Part shown: positions 50,163 to 59,535 of the stretch, in pieces
Position numbering within the stretch: position 1 is the stretch's first letter
Layout: the number at the start of each line of letters is the position of its first letter
NCBI GenBank assembly: GCA_017415005.1
Contig: JAFQJK010000023.1
Span: forward strand, 30,834 to 94,833
Origin: Rikenellaceae bacterium
GTDB taxonomy: Bacteria > Bacteroidota > Bacteroidia > Bacteroidales > Rikenellaceae
Direction: 5' to 3'
DNA length: 64,000 nucleotides
Notes under the pieces: model-generated
Told to the model about the DNA's origin: nothing
The model's database searches: none
The model's input: the letters and a program-made list of their open reading frames with translations, nothing else
Made by a program: the position numbers and the translations under genes

Positions 50163-52061
50163 TTATTTCCAGAAGGGCGACTGTTCGATGAGGTTGTCGC
50201 GGTCCATGTGGCGCTGCCAGATCGGGAAGAGGTAGTGTTTTTTCTCGAACACGCGCTTTCCGTTGGCCGTAGGGGTGCGTTGCCAGAACTCCGAGACGCC
50301 GATCGGCTGATCCGTGAGAGCCATGACGTTCATGCCGTACATATAGCCGCCGAGGGTCTGCTCGCCGATCTGCCATCTGCGCGTGTCGAAAAACCGGTGG
50401 CTCTCAAAAGCCAGTTCGATGCGGCGCTCGCGGCGGATCAGCTCGCGCATCTGTCCCTGGTCGCCGATGGCCTCGGGATAAGCTGTTTCGATGTTGGGTA
50501 CCCCGGCGCGATGGCGCACCTTGTTCCAGTAGATGAGGATGTCGGGGTTCGACGGGTCGCACTCGATGAGCGCCTCGACATAGTTGAGGTAGATTTCGGC
50601 CAGACGGAACATCGGCCACGAGAGCGGGAGCGTCCATATGCCGTTCTGCGGGTCGTTCTGGCGCGATATCCCTTTGCGCACGAGATAGCCGCTCACGGAA
50701 TAGTTGTGCGAGGTGCCCGGGCCGCTGGAGGCGTTGTAGTAGAACTGTGCGACCACGCTCTTTTGGGCATCCGCGACGCCCGATGTGGGCACGGAATACG
50801 GGAAGCGCATGTTGTCCCAGGTGATGTCCATGTAGAAGCGGGGCTCGCGGCCGACATACATGTTGTAGGTCTCCATTGAGAAGCCGTCGTAGGGGTGCAC
50901 GAAGTTGGTCGTGCCGGTTTCGGTGTACCCGGCTGCGGGGTCGATGACGGGTGTCTTGCCGTCGTCGGTGTACCCGGTGATCGGGTAACGCCCCGAGGCC
51001 ATGGCGTAGGCGTCGACCTGGCTTTGCGTGGCGCCGAAGCCGCCCCAGCAGTTGGTCAGCGCGCGGGGCGAGCAGCGCTGGTAGTAGCTCATGTCGTTCA
51101 TCAGCCGGCCGAATATGATCTCACTGTTCCATCGGTCCGCGAAGATTCCGCTGAGCGAGGCGTAGGGGTCGATCTCTTCGGAGGTTACGTTTCCTTCGGT
51201 GATCTGCCGGGTCTTTTCGACGAGCGAGTAGCGGTTGAGCGTGATCACGTCGAAGGCGGCCTGCGCCGCATCGCGCCATTTCTGTTCGCTGTACGCCGTG
51301 GGGAAGAGGTTTTCGCCGGTTGTCTTGCTCTTGAAGTCCTTGTAGAGCGAGTTGTCGTTATTGAATAGTTTGCTGGCCGCGTAGAGCAGCAGGCGCGACT
51401 TGACGGCGAGCGCAGCTCCCTGGGTCGGCTTGCCGAGCCAGATGTCGTTCTGGGCCGGCGGCAGGATACGGGAGACGGCGTCGAGTTCGCGGACGACGTA
51501 GTTGACGCACGAGTCATAGGGGCTGCGTCCGATGTTGTACCTGTCGTTGGCATCGACCACGGCGTCGCCCACCAGGCAGACGGGGCCGTAGACACGGATC
51601 ATCAGGAAGTAGAAGTAAGCTCTGAGGAAACGTGCCTCGGTGTGGTACTGGAGCTTTTCGTCCTCGCTCAGTTCGCCGCACATGTCGACGTTCTGCATGA
51701 AGTAGTTGCACTCGTGAATGGCCTGGTAGTGGCGCTCCCACTGGTCGTAGCAGTAGTTCATCGTCGAGGGGTTCCAGGCTCCGTTGTTGATACTCTGGAA
51801 GTCGTTCTTGAATGTTACGTCGGCCTCGTCCGAGCAGGGAACCCAGGGTTGGCCGCCATTAGCGTCGTTGACTCCGTTGAGCCACTCCTTGGGCAGTCGT
51901 CCGTAGAGCCCGTAGAGGTACTGCTCGGTCGTGGCACGCTTCGAGAAGACGTCCTCGGGCCGTGTGAGCGGGTCGATGGGTTTCATGTCGAGGTATTTGT
52001 CGCACGAGGCGAGGCTGCACGCCGCCGCCAGGACGGCGATCACGTATCGTATGGGTTTCAT
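50163..52061 (-). CDS. SusD/RagB family glycan-binding lipoprotein
   Basis: A 632-residue surface lipoprotein (lipobox SLASC, C20) that pairs with SusC to capture and pass glycans to the outer membrane channel. The family start DKYLDMKPIDPLTRPEDVF (about 21-39), the tetratricopeptide-like helices and the C-terminal LIRRERRIELAFESHRFFD...RW motif (about 563-585) are present. It follows susC by 12 bp. Confidence 0.95.
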   Translation of the reverse strand: MKPIRYVIAVLAAACSLASCDKYLDMKPIDPLTRPEDVFSKRATTEQYLYGLYGRLPKEWLNGVNDANGGQPWVPCSDEADVTFKNDFQSINNGAWNPSTMNYCYDQWERHYQAIHECNYFMQNVDMCGELSEDEKLQYHTEARFLRAYFYFLMIRVYGPVCLVGDAVVDANDRYNIGRSPYDSCVNYVVRELDAVSRILPPAQNDIWLGKPTQGAALAVKSRLLLYAASKLFNNDNSLYKDFKSKTTGENLFPTAYSEQKWRDAAQAAFDVITLNRYSLVEKTRQITEGNVTSEEIDPYASLSGIFADRWNSEIIFGRLMNDMSYYQRCSPRALTNCWGGFGATQSQVDAYAMASGRYPITGYTDDGKTPVIDPAAGYTETGTTNFVHPYDGFSMETYNMYVGREPRFYMDITWDNMRFPYSVPTSGVADAQKSVVAQFYYNASSGPGTSHNYSVSGYLVRKGISRQNDPQNGIWTLPLSWPMFRLAEIYLNYVEALIECDPSNPDILIYWNKVRHRAGVPNIETAYPEAIGDQGQMRELIRRERRIELAFESHRFFDTRRWQIGEQTLGGYMYGMNVMALTDQPIGVSEFWQRTPTANGKRVFEKKHYLFPIWQRHMDRDNLIEQSPFWK

Positions 52062-52073
52062 GGTTGGCTGGTT

Positions 52074-55000
52074 TTAGAAGTTGAAGTTGAGACCGAAGCT
52101 GAAGATGCGGGTCGGCGGGTATCCGTCGCCCTGTCCGCCGGCGAGCTCCGGGTCGAAGACCTTGAATTTGGAGAAGGTCACCGGGTTGATGGCCGAGACG
52201 TAGATACGGATCGGGTCGATGCCGATCTTGCGCGTGAGGCGTCGCGGGATGGTGTAGCCGACCGTGAAGTTTTTCAGGCGCAGGTAGCTGGCGTCGCGCT
52301 GCCAGTAGGTCGATGCCTGCTGGTTGTTCTCGTTCTTGGTGGTCGATATGCGCGGATAGGTGGCGTTCGGGTCGGGATTCTTTTCGCGCCAGATGTTGTC
52401 GTACACGTCCTCGAAGAATCCCGCGGTCTGCATGTTGTTGCTTGAGAAGGGCCAGAAAGCCTGCCCGCTGAGCATCATCGTGACGTGGCTCACGCCCTGG
52501 AAGAGAACCGATACGTCGAGGTTTTTCCAGCGCACCGATGCGCCGAAGCCATACGAGATCTCGGGGAGCCAGGTGTATCCGATCGAGGTCTGGTCGTTCT
52601 TGTTGATCACGCCGTCGCCGTTGAGATCGCGGTACTTGATGTCGCCTACGCGCACCGGTCCGAAGGTGTGTTCGGGGCTGTTGGCGATCTCCTCTTCCGA
52701 TACGAATAGCCCGTCGGCGATGTATCCCACCTGTTGATCGAGCGGCCGGCCTTTCATGTCTCGGTAGTCGTAGTTCCAGCGGGGTTTAGCGTCGTTGATG
52801 ACCTTGTTGCGGTTGTAAGTGAAGTTGCCCCGTACCGAGACCGAGAGGTTTTCGTTGAACTGCTTCATGTACTCGATTTCGCCGTCGAAGCCACGGTTGA
52901 GCACCTCGCCGACGTTGACATAGGGCAAGGTGATGATGCCGGCCGTGAGCGAGAGGTCGTCGCGCAGCAGGAAGATGCCTTTGCGGTGGTCGCGGAAGTA
53001 GTCTGCCTGGATCTTGAGCCCGTTGAACATGTTCAGCTCGATGCCCAGATCGAGCTTGTATGATTTTTCCCATGAGACGTGGTCGTTGGCCACTTCGCCC
53101 ACGCGGATTCCGCCGTACTCCCGCCAGCTGCTGCCGAAGGCGTAGCCGCCGGTGCCGACGAACGTGCCGTTGTAGATGAAGCGCCGTCCCGCGCCGATGT
53201 TGTCGTTGCCCACCACTCCGTACGATCCTCGGAGCTTGAGCAGGTTGATCGTGCCGCGCAGCCCGTCGAAGAATTTCTCGTTCGAGATAACCCACCCGAG
53301 GGCTCCTGCCGGAAAGAATCCGAACCGCTTGCCCGGGCTGAAGTTTTCCGATCCGTTGTAGCCGAAGTTGCCCTCGATAAAGTAGCGGTCGTCATACGAG
53401 TAGGTAAAGCGACCGGCGATGCCCTGGTTGCGGTACGGAAGCGATCCCTCGGCATTCCCTGCGAACACGTAGCGCATCGACTTTTGGTTGTATAGGAACA
53501 GCGCTCCCACGCGATGCTTGTCCCGGAACGTGCGGTCGTAGTTGAGCGAGGCTTCGAGGTAGAAGGTCTTGCTGCCGCCGGCGTCACGCGAGTAGGCGAG
53601 GTTGTTGGTTCCCTTCGAGATCTCCTTGTAGATCAGATTGCCTTGATCGTCCCGCCCTGATGCGTAGAAGGTGTTGGGCGACCCGATATAGTTGAGCGAA
53701 TGGCTGTTGGCTGCGTCCCACGAGAACTTGACCTGCCCGGTCAGGCCTTTGGTGACCAGTTTGCCGAAGTCCTGCTTGATGCCGGTCAGGGCCTGAGCCG
53801 TGTTCCAGAGCCGGTCGCGGTAGCCGAACTGGGTGAGCAGGTTATAGGGATTGGCGCCCGAGCCGCCCGAATCGGGGGCCGATAACGTGCCGTCCGAGTA
53901 GCGCACCGGGTAGGCGTTGGGACTGGTGACGAACGCGTTGTACCAGATGCCGTCGCCGCCGGGGAGCACCTTGGTCTCGTAGATATTGGCCAGGTTGACG
54001 TTGAGGATGGTCGTGGGCGATAGGTTGACGTCGAGGTTCGATCGGAAGCTGAATTTGTTGTAATTGATCGACGTGTTGTACGACTTCATGTTGTCGGTCC
54101 GGTAGATGCTGTTCTCGTTGTAGAACGAGCCCGAGACGTAGTAGCGGGCCACCGATCCGCCGCCGCTGACATTGACGCTCACGCGCTCGTTGTACGACAC
54201 GCTTTTGAACAGCTCGTCGATCCAGTCGACATTGGGGTAGAGGTCGGGGTCGCTGCCGGAGCTGTATTTCTGAATGGCCTCCGGCGTATAGAACGGCTTT
54301 CCGTTGTTCAGCGCGGCGTACCCTTCGTTATAGAGTTCGGCGAATTGGAGCGAGTTGACCAGTTTGGGCAGCCGGGTGGGACTCACCACGCCCATTTCGG
54401 CCCGTACCGAGACGACCGGGGCGCCCTTGTCTCCGCTGCGGGTGGTGATCAGCACGACGCCGTTGGCCCCGCGTACGCCGTACACGGCAGTGGCTGTGGC
54501 GTCCTTGAGTACCGAGAACGATTCGATGTCCTCTGCGTCGACCTGATCGAGGCTGCGTTCGATGCCGTCGACCAGCACGAGGGGCGTCCGGTTACCGCTG
54601 ATCGTGTTGATGCCGCGGATCCAGAACTCGGCGTGCGAGCCGGGCTCGCCCGAGCGCTGGATGGCGACCACGCCGTTGACCTGGCCTGCCAGGCTCGACC
54701 CGATGTGGGCTGTCGGGAGCTTGAGGTCCGTTCCTTTGACCGAAGATATGGCCCCGATCACGCTCTCCTTGCGCTGGGTTCCATAGCCCACGACGACAAC
54801 CTCGTCGACGGTTTCCGACGAGGGGGTGAGCGTGAAGTTGATCTCTTTGCGGTTGCCGATCGCCTCTTCCACCTCATTGTAGCCGAGGAACGAGCAGACG
54901 AGTACGGCGTTGGGATCGCTCGTTTCTATCGTATAGCTTCCGTCCGTGCCGCTGATACGGCCCACGGAGGTTTCTTTGAGCCAGATATTGGCTCCGATGA

Positions 55001-55172
55001 TGGGCTCTTTGGTGACCGCGTCGATAACGCGGCCTTTGATAGTTCGGGTCTTGTCCTGTGCCTGGAGTTTAGGGCAAATTGCGATGCAAAATACTGATAA
55101 TAAGATGAATAGTTTTAATGGGGGGGGGGTAAGCCACCTTTTTCGCTCTGTGAGCGAGTAATTCTGCTTCAT
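52074..55172 (-). CDS. SusC/RagA TonB-dependent outer-membrane transporter
   Basis: A 1,032-residue TonB-dependent channel that imports oligosaccharides. The signal peptide ends near residue 39 (QAQ). A carboxypeptidase-regulatory-like domain (GRVIDAVTKEPIIGANI) is followed by the TonB-box region VDEVVVVGYGTQRKESVIGAIS (about 118-140), the plug with GVRGANGVVLI, and the beta-barrel that ends in FGLNFNF. A run of ten C (ten G on the plus strand, 55120-55129) encodes part of TPPP at residues 15-18, just before the hydrophobic core; a one-base change would stop the protein early. It is the first gene of a five-gene PUL and has a strong promoter at 55428-55458. Confidence 0.95.
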   Translation of the reverse strand: MKQNYSLTERKRWLTPPPLKLFILLSVFCIAICPKLQAQDKTRTIKGRVIDAVTKEPIIGANIWLKETSVGRISGTDGSYTIETSDPNAVLVCSFLGYNEVEEAIGNRKEINFTLTPSSETVDEVVVVGYGTQRKESVIGAISSVKGTDLKLPTAHIGSSLAGQVNGVVAIQRSGEPGSHAEFWIRGINTISGNRTPLVLVDGIERSLDQVDAEDIESFSVLKDATATAVYGVRGANGVVLITTRSGDKGAPVVSVRAEMGVVSPTRLPKLVNSLQFAELYNEGYAALNNGKPFYTPEAIQKYSSGSDPDLYPNVDWIDELFKSVSYNERVSVNVSGGGSVARYYVSGSFYNENSIYRTDNMKSYNTSINYNKFSFRSNLDVNLSPTTILNVNLANIYETKVLPGGDGIWYNAFVTSPNAYPVRYSDGTLSAPDSGGSGANPYNLLTQFGYRDRLWNTAQALTGIKQDFGKLVTKGLTGQVKFSWDAANSHSLNYIGSPNTFYASGRDDQGNLIYKEISKGTNNLAYSRDAGGSKTFYLEASLNYDRTFRDKHRVGALFLYNQKSMRYVFAGNAEGSLPYRNQGIAGRFTYSYDDRYFIEGNFGYNGSENFSPGKRFGFFPAGALGWVISNEKFFDGLRGTINLLKLRGSYGVVGNDNIGAGRRFIYNGTFVGTGGYAFGSSWREYGGIRVGEVANDHVSWEKSYKLDLGIELNMFNGLKIQADYFRDHRKGIFLLRDDLSLTAGIITLPYVNVGEVLNRGFDGEIEYMKQFNENLSVSVRGNFTYNRNKVINDAKPRWNYDYRDMKGRPLDQQVGYIADGLFVSEEEIANSPEHTFGPVRVGDIKYRDLNGDGVINKNDQTSIGYTWLPEISYGFGASVRWKNLDVSVLFQGVSHVTMMLSGQAFWPFSSNNMQTAGFFEDVYDNIWREKNPDPNATYPRISTTKNENNQQASTYWQRDASYLRLKNFTVGYTIPRRLTRKIGIDPIRIYVSAINPVTFSKFKVFDPELAGGQGDGYPPTRIFSFGLNFNF
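55120..55129. repeat. Ten-base homopolymer in the susC signal peptide
   Basis: Ten consecutive G on the plus strand, read as C in the gene, lie 44-53 bases after the susC start codon. It is the longest mononucleotide run inside any gene of the window. Confidence 0.9.
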
Positions 55173-55427
55173 GGTGATTTAAGTTTTAGGTTAAACGGTT
55201 AGGGAATGGATAGTCTGTTTTTTAGAATAATGACACGAAGCATCCGGACCCGGCGATAGGGATATGATCGTCCGAGGTCTCGGTTGGATATGCAAAGAAC
55301 CCACCTGCTGCTCGTAGCAGCCTTCACTACGCAAAATCTGTAATATATTGACGCCGGCGGCGGGGTAGGGGGCCGCGGGGCAGTAATTCGGATGTACCGG
55401 AGGCGTATAATCGCCTGCTATGTATGA
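55173..55427 (-). promoter_or_regulatory. Long 5' leader of the PUL transcript
   Basis: If transcription begins about 7 bp after the promoter at 55428, susC has a leader of roughly 250 bases. It contains small hairpins, for example GCTGCT-CGT-AGCAGC near 55307-55321. No leader peptide or named riboswitch is recognised. Confidence 0.55.
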
Positions 55428-55458
55428 CAAATATACTGATTTATAAATTGATTTCAAA
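55428..55458 (-). promoter_or_regulatory. Promoter of the SusC-GH59 locus
   Basis: On the minus strand TTTG (55455-55458), exactly 19 bp, TATATTTG (55428-55435). This is a near-perfect match to the Bacteroidota promoter. Confidence 0.9.
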
Positions 55459-55688
55459 TTTTTTTTATCATAAAGTTGGGTTTTTCACATTTTTTATGCA
55501 TGGTAGTCGGCTTCTTCCCTGCCGCTTGCTTGCCTGCCGGGGTTTCCGGGTTTTGCCGCAACGCTTCATTTCCGGGACCCGGCCGTGGCTGTTCCGGGTG
55601 GTGGTGCCCGTGCCCCGGAGTGTCCGTTCGGTTAAATTTCAGGGCGTGCGCTGGATATTTGCCAAAAATCTTGTAATTTTATAGGCGT

Positions 55689-56183
55689 ATGGAACGCAGA
55701 CAGGTTGTATTCGACTATCTCGACCGGCTCGGTATCTCCTATGAGTGCTACGACCATCCGGCAGCACCGACGATCGGGATCGCCCGGGAGTACTGGAAAC
55801 AGATTCCGCACGCCCGGCATTGCAAGAATCTTTTTTTCCGGAACCATAAGGGCGACCGTCACTACCTGGTCGTGTTCGACTGCGACCACGACCTGAGGAT
55901 CCATGACCTTGAGCGGCGGCTCAGGCAGGGCAAGCTCTCGTTCGCCTCGGAGCGGCGCATGGAGCGCTACCTCGGGCTTCGGCCCGGGTCGGTCTCGCCT
56001 TTCGGGCTCATTAATGATGCGGAGAACCACGTCCACCTGTTTTTGGACAGGAATTTGCAGGACGCCCCGTGGCTGGCTTTTCACCCCAACGACAATACGG
56101 CGTCGCTGGTGATCGGCCGCGAGGATTTCCGCCGCTACCTCGATGCCTGTGGCAACAGCTACGAGTATATCGAACTTTACTGA
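55689..56183 (+). CDS. YbaK/ProX-type aminoacyl-tRNA deacylase
   Basis: A 164-residue protein of the YbaK/prolyl-tRNA-deacylase family that removes wrongly attached amino acids, probably alanine, from tRNA-Pro. It has the family parts YECYDHPAAPTIG (about 18-30), HCKNLFFRNHKGDRHYLVVFD (about 44-64) with its central lysine, LSFASERRMERYLGL (about 83-97) and the GSVSPFGLIND motif (about 100-110). It is a stand-alone trans-editing form, like ProXp-ala. The patatin gene begins 33 bp downstream. Confidence 0.9.
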   Translation: MERRQVVFDYLDRLGISYECYDHPAAPTIGIAREYWKQIPHARHCKNLFFRNHKGDRHYLVVFDCDHDLRIHDLERRLRQGKLSFASERRMERYLGLRPGSVSPFGLINDAENHVHLFLDRNLQDAPWLAFHPNDNTASLVIGREDFRRYLDACGNSYEYIELY

Positions 56184-56215
56184 CGCGCGGCGCGTCCATA
56201 TATAACAGATGTGAA

Positions 56216-57052
56216 ATGACAGAGCAGCAACGGGAATACGAGTACGAGACGGGATTGTGCCTGAGCGGAGGCGGCGCGCTTGGTTTTGCGCATATCGGCG
56301 CGCTTCAGGCGTTGTGCGAGCATGGTGTCCGGCCCGAGTTCATTTCGGGGGCGAGCGTGGGGGCCATTATCGGGGTGCTGTTCGCTGAGGGCTATGCGCC
56401 CGACGACATTTTCCACCTTTCGGAAGATTATAAGCTCTACGACCTGTTCCATATCGTCAAGACCACGACCTCGAGCTTACGCTCGCGCGGTATCTCGCGC
56501 CACGACAAGATCAAGCGGATGCTCTACGAGCTGATCCCGCACGACAGCTTCGACCTGCTCAAGACACGCTTTTGCGTCAGCGTGGTCGACATCTGCAAGC
56601 CCGACTGGGAGATCGTCGGACACGGGGGCAACCTGATCGGCCATGTGCTGGCCTCGATGTCGGTGCCGCTGGTCTTCGTACCCGAGGTGATCGGCCATAA
56701 GGTCTATGTCGACGGAGGGGTGATGAACAACCTGCCTGTCGAGCCGCTGCGCGGGGAGTGCCGCCGGGTGATCGGCATCGACGTGCAGGACATCGGCGAG
56801 GTGCCCAACGTGACCGACAAGACGCATATGCTCAAGCGCTACTACGGGGCGATGATGAAGCAGATCCAGCGCCCGCGGGTGGCCCTGTGCGATCACTATG
56901 TCAGTTTCCCCGAGCTCGAGAAGTTCGCGGTCTCGGACTTCCGCAAGTACAAGGAGATTTACCAGATCGGCTACGACGTGACGAGCCGTTACCTCGACGC
57001 CCATCCCATCGGGCGTGCCGGTGCGACGGTCTGTCTCGCTGCCGACCGCTAA
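56216..57052 (+). CDS. Patatin-like phospholipase
   Basis: A 278-residue lipid acyl hydrolase with a Ser-Asp dyad. The oxyanion loop SGGGALGFAHIG (about 17-28), the nucleophile elbow GASVG (S47) and the DGG motif (VDGGVMNNLPVEPL, about D165) are intact. There is no signal peptide, so it acts in the cytoplasm or on the inner face of the membrane. The frame is open upstream into the deacylase gene, but family similarity starts at MTEQQ. The alcohol dehydrogenase gene follows by 11 bp, probably in one operon. Confidence 0.9.
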   Translation: MTEQQREYEYETGLCLSGGGALGFAHIGALQALCEHGVRPEFISGASVGAIIGVLFAEGYAPDDIFHLSEDYKLYDLFHIVKTTTSSLRSRGISRHDKIKRMLYELIPHDSFDLLKTRFCVSVVDICKPDWEIVGHGGNLIGHVLASMSVPLVFVPEVIGHKVYVDGGVMNNLPVEPLRGECRRVIGIDVQDIGEVPNVTDKTHMLKRYYGAMMKQIQRPRVALCDHYVSFPELEKFAVSDFRKYKEIYQIGYDVTSRYLDAHPIGRAGATVCLAADR

Positions 57053-57063
57053 TACGCTTAACT

Positions 57064-58248
57064 ATGGATTGCTTTGATTTTTACCTGCCGACCCGTATCC
57101 TGTTCGGTGCCGGCAAGCTCGACGAGCTGGCGCGCGTGGCGCTGCCCGGCCGCAAGGCCCTCATTGTGACCACCGGCGGCCAGTCGGTCAGGAAATACGG
57201 CTATCTCGGCCGGGTCATTGCCCTGCTCGCCCAGAACGGGGGCGTCGAGTCGGTCGTGTTCGACAAGGTGCTGCCCAATCCGGTGAGGAGCCATGTGATG
57301 GAGGCTGCGGCGCTCTGCCGCGAGCACGGCTGCGACTTTGTGGTCGGGCTCGGCGGCGGCAGCGCCATCGACTCGGCCAAGAGCATTGCGCTGATGGCCC
57401 GCAACCCGGGCGATTACTGGGACTACGTGCAGGGTGGCAGCGGCCTGGGGCGCCCGGTGATGAACGGGGCGCTTCCGGTGATCGCCATCACGACGACGGC
57501 GGGTACCGGTACCGAGGCCGACCCATGGACCGTCATCACGCACGACGACAATCAGGAGAAGGTGGGCTACGGCGGCGACCTGCTCTTCCCGGCGCTCTCG
57601 ATCGTCGATCCCGAGCTGATGCTCACCGTTCCGCCGCGCCTGACGGCCTACCAGGGTTTCGATGCGTTCTTCCATGCCGCCGAGGGCTATATCGCCAACA
57701 TTGCCAATCCGGTGAGCGATATGTTCGCGCTGCGGAGCATGCGGCTGATCTACGACTACCTGCCGACGGCCGTGGCCCGGGGCGATGATCTGGAAGCGCG
57801 GACGCAGGTGGCCATGGCCAATACGTTCGCCGGTATCGTCGAGTCGACCTCGAGCTGCACGTCCGAGCACTCGCTCGAACATGCGATGAGCGGCATTGCG
57901 CCCGACCTGCCGCACGGCGCGGGTCTTATTATGATCTCGCTGGCCTACTTCCGCCATTTCGCCCGGCTGATCCCCGAGCGTGTCACCGAGATGGCCCGCA
58001 ACCTGGGTATCGATGTCGACGCGCTGCCCGGTGCCGACCGGCCGATGGCCTTTGTCCGGGCGCTCGAGCGGATGCAGAAGGCCTGCGGCGTCGACCAGCT
58101 CCGGATGTCCGAGTACGGGATCACGCCGGCCGACTTCCCGCGCCTTGCGGCGCTGGCGCGCCATGCGATGGGCGGTCTGTTCAGCATGGACCGCGCGCCG
58201 CTGACCGATGCGGCGATCCTCCAGATCTTCGAGGAGTCGTACAAATAA
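57064..58248 (+). CDS. Iron-containing alcohol dehydrogenase
   Basis: A 394-residue group III alcohol dehydrogenase. The NAD(P)-binding motif GLGGGSAIDSAKSIA is at about 97-111; metal ligands are expected in the segments DPELM, FDAFFHAAEGY, EHSLEHAMSG and LPHGAG, which are all present. Members oxidise or reduce alcohols and aldehydes such as butanol or 1,3-propanediol; the substrate cannot be fixed here. It follows the patatin gene by 11 bp. Confidence 0.92.
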   Translation: MDCFDFYLPTRILFGAGKLDELARVALPGRKALIVTTGGQSVRKYGYLGRVIALLAQNGGVESVVFDKVLPNPVRSHVMEAAALCREHGCDFVVGLGGGSAIDSAKSIALMARNPGDYWDYVQGGSGLGRPVMNGALPVIAITTTAGTGTEADPWTVITHDDNQEKVGYGGDLLFPALSIVDPELMLTVPPRLTAYQGFDAFFHAAEGYIANIANPVSDMFALRSMRLIYDYLPTAVARGDDLEARTQVAMANTFAGIVESTSSCTSEHSLEHAMSGIAPDLPHGAGLIMISLAYFRHFARLIPERVTEMARNLGIDVDALPGADRPMAFVRALERMQKACGVDQLRMSEYGITPADFPRLAALARHAMGGLFSMDRAPLTDAAILQIFEESYK

Positions 58249-58449
58249 CCATGCCGGGCGTGCAAGGCGACGTTGCGATAGCGGTGCCGCCTTCCGCCGG
58301 TCCCGGTGACCCGTGCAGGGGGCGGCGCATATCCGCTCCGGGCTTCCGTCCCGCGCCCCTGCTCTCCGTCCCGCCCCGCGTACAGACCGTATCGTACGTA
58401 CCTGCCTGCCCGGCATATAGTTCCGGTTGTTCCATGTAAAACCTGCCAG

Positions 58450-58920
58450 ATGACAGACAAAGAGATTTTTATGCGCCGTGCGCTCGAGCTGGCGGCCGGG
58501 AGCGTCGCTGCCGGTGGCGGGCCGTTCGGCTCGGTCGTGGTCCGCGACGGCCGGGTCGTTGCCGAGGGCTGCAACCGCGTGACGCTCGCGTGCGACCCCA
58601 CGGCCCACGGCGAGGTCGAGGCGATCCGGGCCGCCTGCCGCTCGCTGGGCGTTTTCCGCCTCGACGGGTGCGAGCTTTACACCTCGTGCGAGCCGTGCCC
58701 GATGTGCCTCGGTGCCGCCTACTGGGCCGGGATCGAGCGCATATATTATGCCGCCACGCGCGACGACGCGGCCCGCGCCGGGTTCGACGACTCGCTGATC
58801 TACGATGAGATCCCGCTCGCTCCCGACCGCCGCCGCGTTCCGGCCGTCCGCCTTGAGCTGGCCGATGCCGCCGGACCGTTCCGGCTCTGGAGCGAGAAGG
58901 AGGATAAAACGGCTTACTGA
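58450..58920 (+). CDS. Nucleoside/guanine deaminase
   Basis: A 156-residue zinc-dependent deaminase of the CDA superfamily. The zinc site is HGEVEAIRAA (H53, E55) and TSCEPCPMCLGA (C82, C85). The GGGPFGSVVVRDG start (about 22-34) and the C-terminal DEIPL segment fit the guanine deaminase/GuaD type more than the tRNA-specific TadA type. The frame is open upstream, but family similarity begins at MTDKEIFM. A palindromic terminator follows. Confidence 0.88.
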   Translation: MTDKEIFMRRALELAAGSVAAGGGPFGSVVVRDGRVVAEGCNRVTLACDPTAHGEVEAIRAACRSLGVFRLDGCELYTSCEPCPMCLGAAYWAGIERIYYAATRDDAARAGFDDSLIYDEIPLAPDRRRVPAVRLELADAAGPFRLWSEKEDKTAY

Positions 58921-58944
58921 TTAAAGTGGGCCGGTGATATGTCG

Positions 58945-58972
58945 AAGCCCGCCGGAGCTCCGGCGGGCTTTT
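58945..58972. terminator. Bidirectional terminator
   Basis: A perfect 26-bp palindrome, AAGCCCGCCGGAG and its reverse complement, followed by TTTT, between the convergent deaminase and flavin-fold genes. Confidence 0.9.
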
Positions 58973-59032
58973 CGCTTATGGACGCCTGATGGGCCCTGCA
59001 GTCCTTCTGGCAGGTTGTGGCGGGACGGTGGC

Positions 59033-59458
59033 CTATGTCCGGTCTGCCTGTACGCCCGCCTCGGCGAAATCACCGTCGAGCCAGTAGCGCATCCGGTGCG
59101 CCGTGAAACGCAGCACGCAGTAGGCGGGGTCGTCGACCCCGCCCGCGAAGTGCTCGGCCATCCACGGCTGCCAGAGCTCGCTCCGCGTGGCCGCGTCCGT
59201 CCTGATCTCGACCGTTCCGGTGAGCGTCACCATATTGCCCCGCTCATAGAAGCAGACCCCTGCGCGGGGATCGGCCCGGAACTGGCGCACCTTGACCGAG
59301 TCCTTTTCGGTCGAAAACCATACGGTCGACACGCCTTCGGTGCGCAGCGCGACCATCGGCACCGGACGGGGGCAGCCGTCCTCGTCGACCGAGGCCAGGA
59401 CTGCCGTGTCGCAGCGCGCCAGAAGCGCAGCCGCCTTTTTTCGGATGTGTTCCATCAT
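59033..59458 (-). CDS. Pyridoxamine-5'-phosphate-oxidase-fold protein
   Basis: A 141-residue split-barrel protein that may bind FMN, heme or F420. It has the family layout: AVLASVDEDGCPRPVPMV (about 19-36), VWFSTEKDSVKVRQFRADPRAGVCF (about 46-70) and NMVTLTGTVEI (about 74-84). It is the short form without a clear pyridoxamine-phosphate site. Two ATGs lie next to each other at the start. It follows glpF by 77 bp on the same strand and may share its transcript. Confidence 0.85.
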   Translation of the reverse strand: MMEHIRKKAAALLARCDTAVLASVDEDGCPRPVPMVALRTEGVSTVWFSTEKDSVKVRQFRADPRAGVCFYERGNMVTLTGTVEIRTDAATRSELWQPWMAEHFAGGVDDPAYCVLRFTAHRMRYWLDGDFAEAGVQADRT

Positions 59459-59535
59459 GTCGGTTTTTGTCGGGTGGTCTGCGAGATCGGCCGGACAGGA
59501 GCCGGCTGTGGGTGCCGGGGTCGTTGGCCGGGCCG

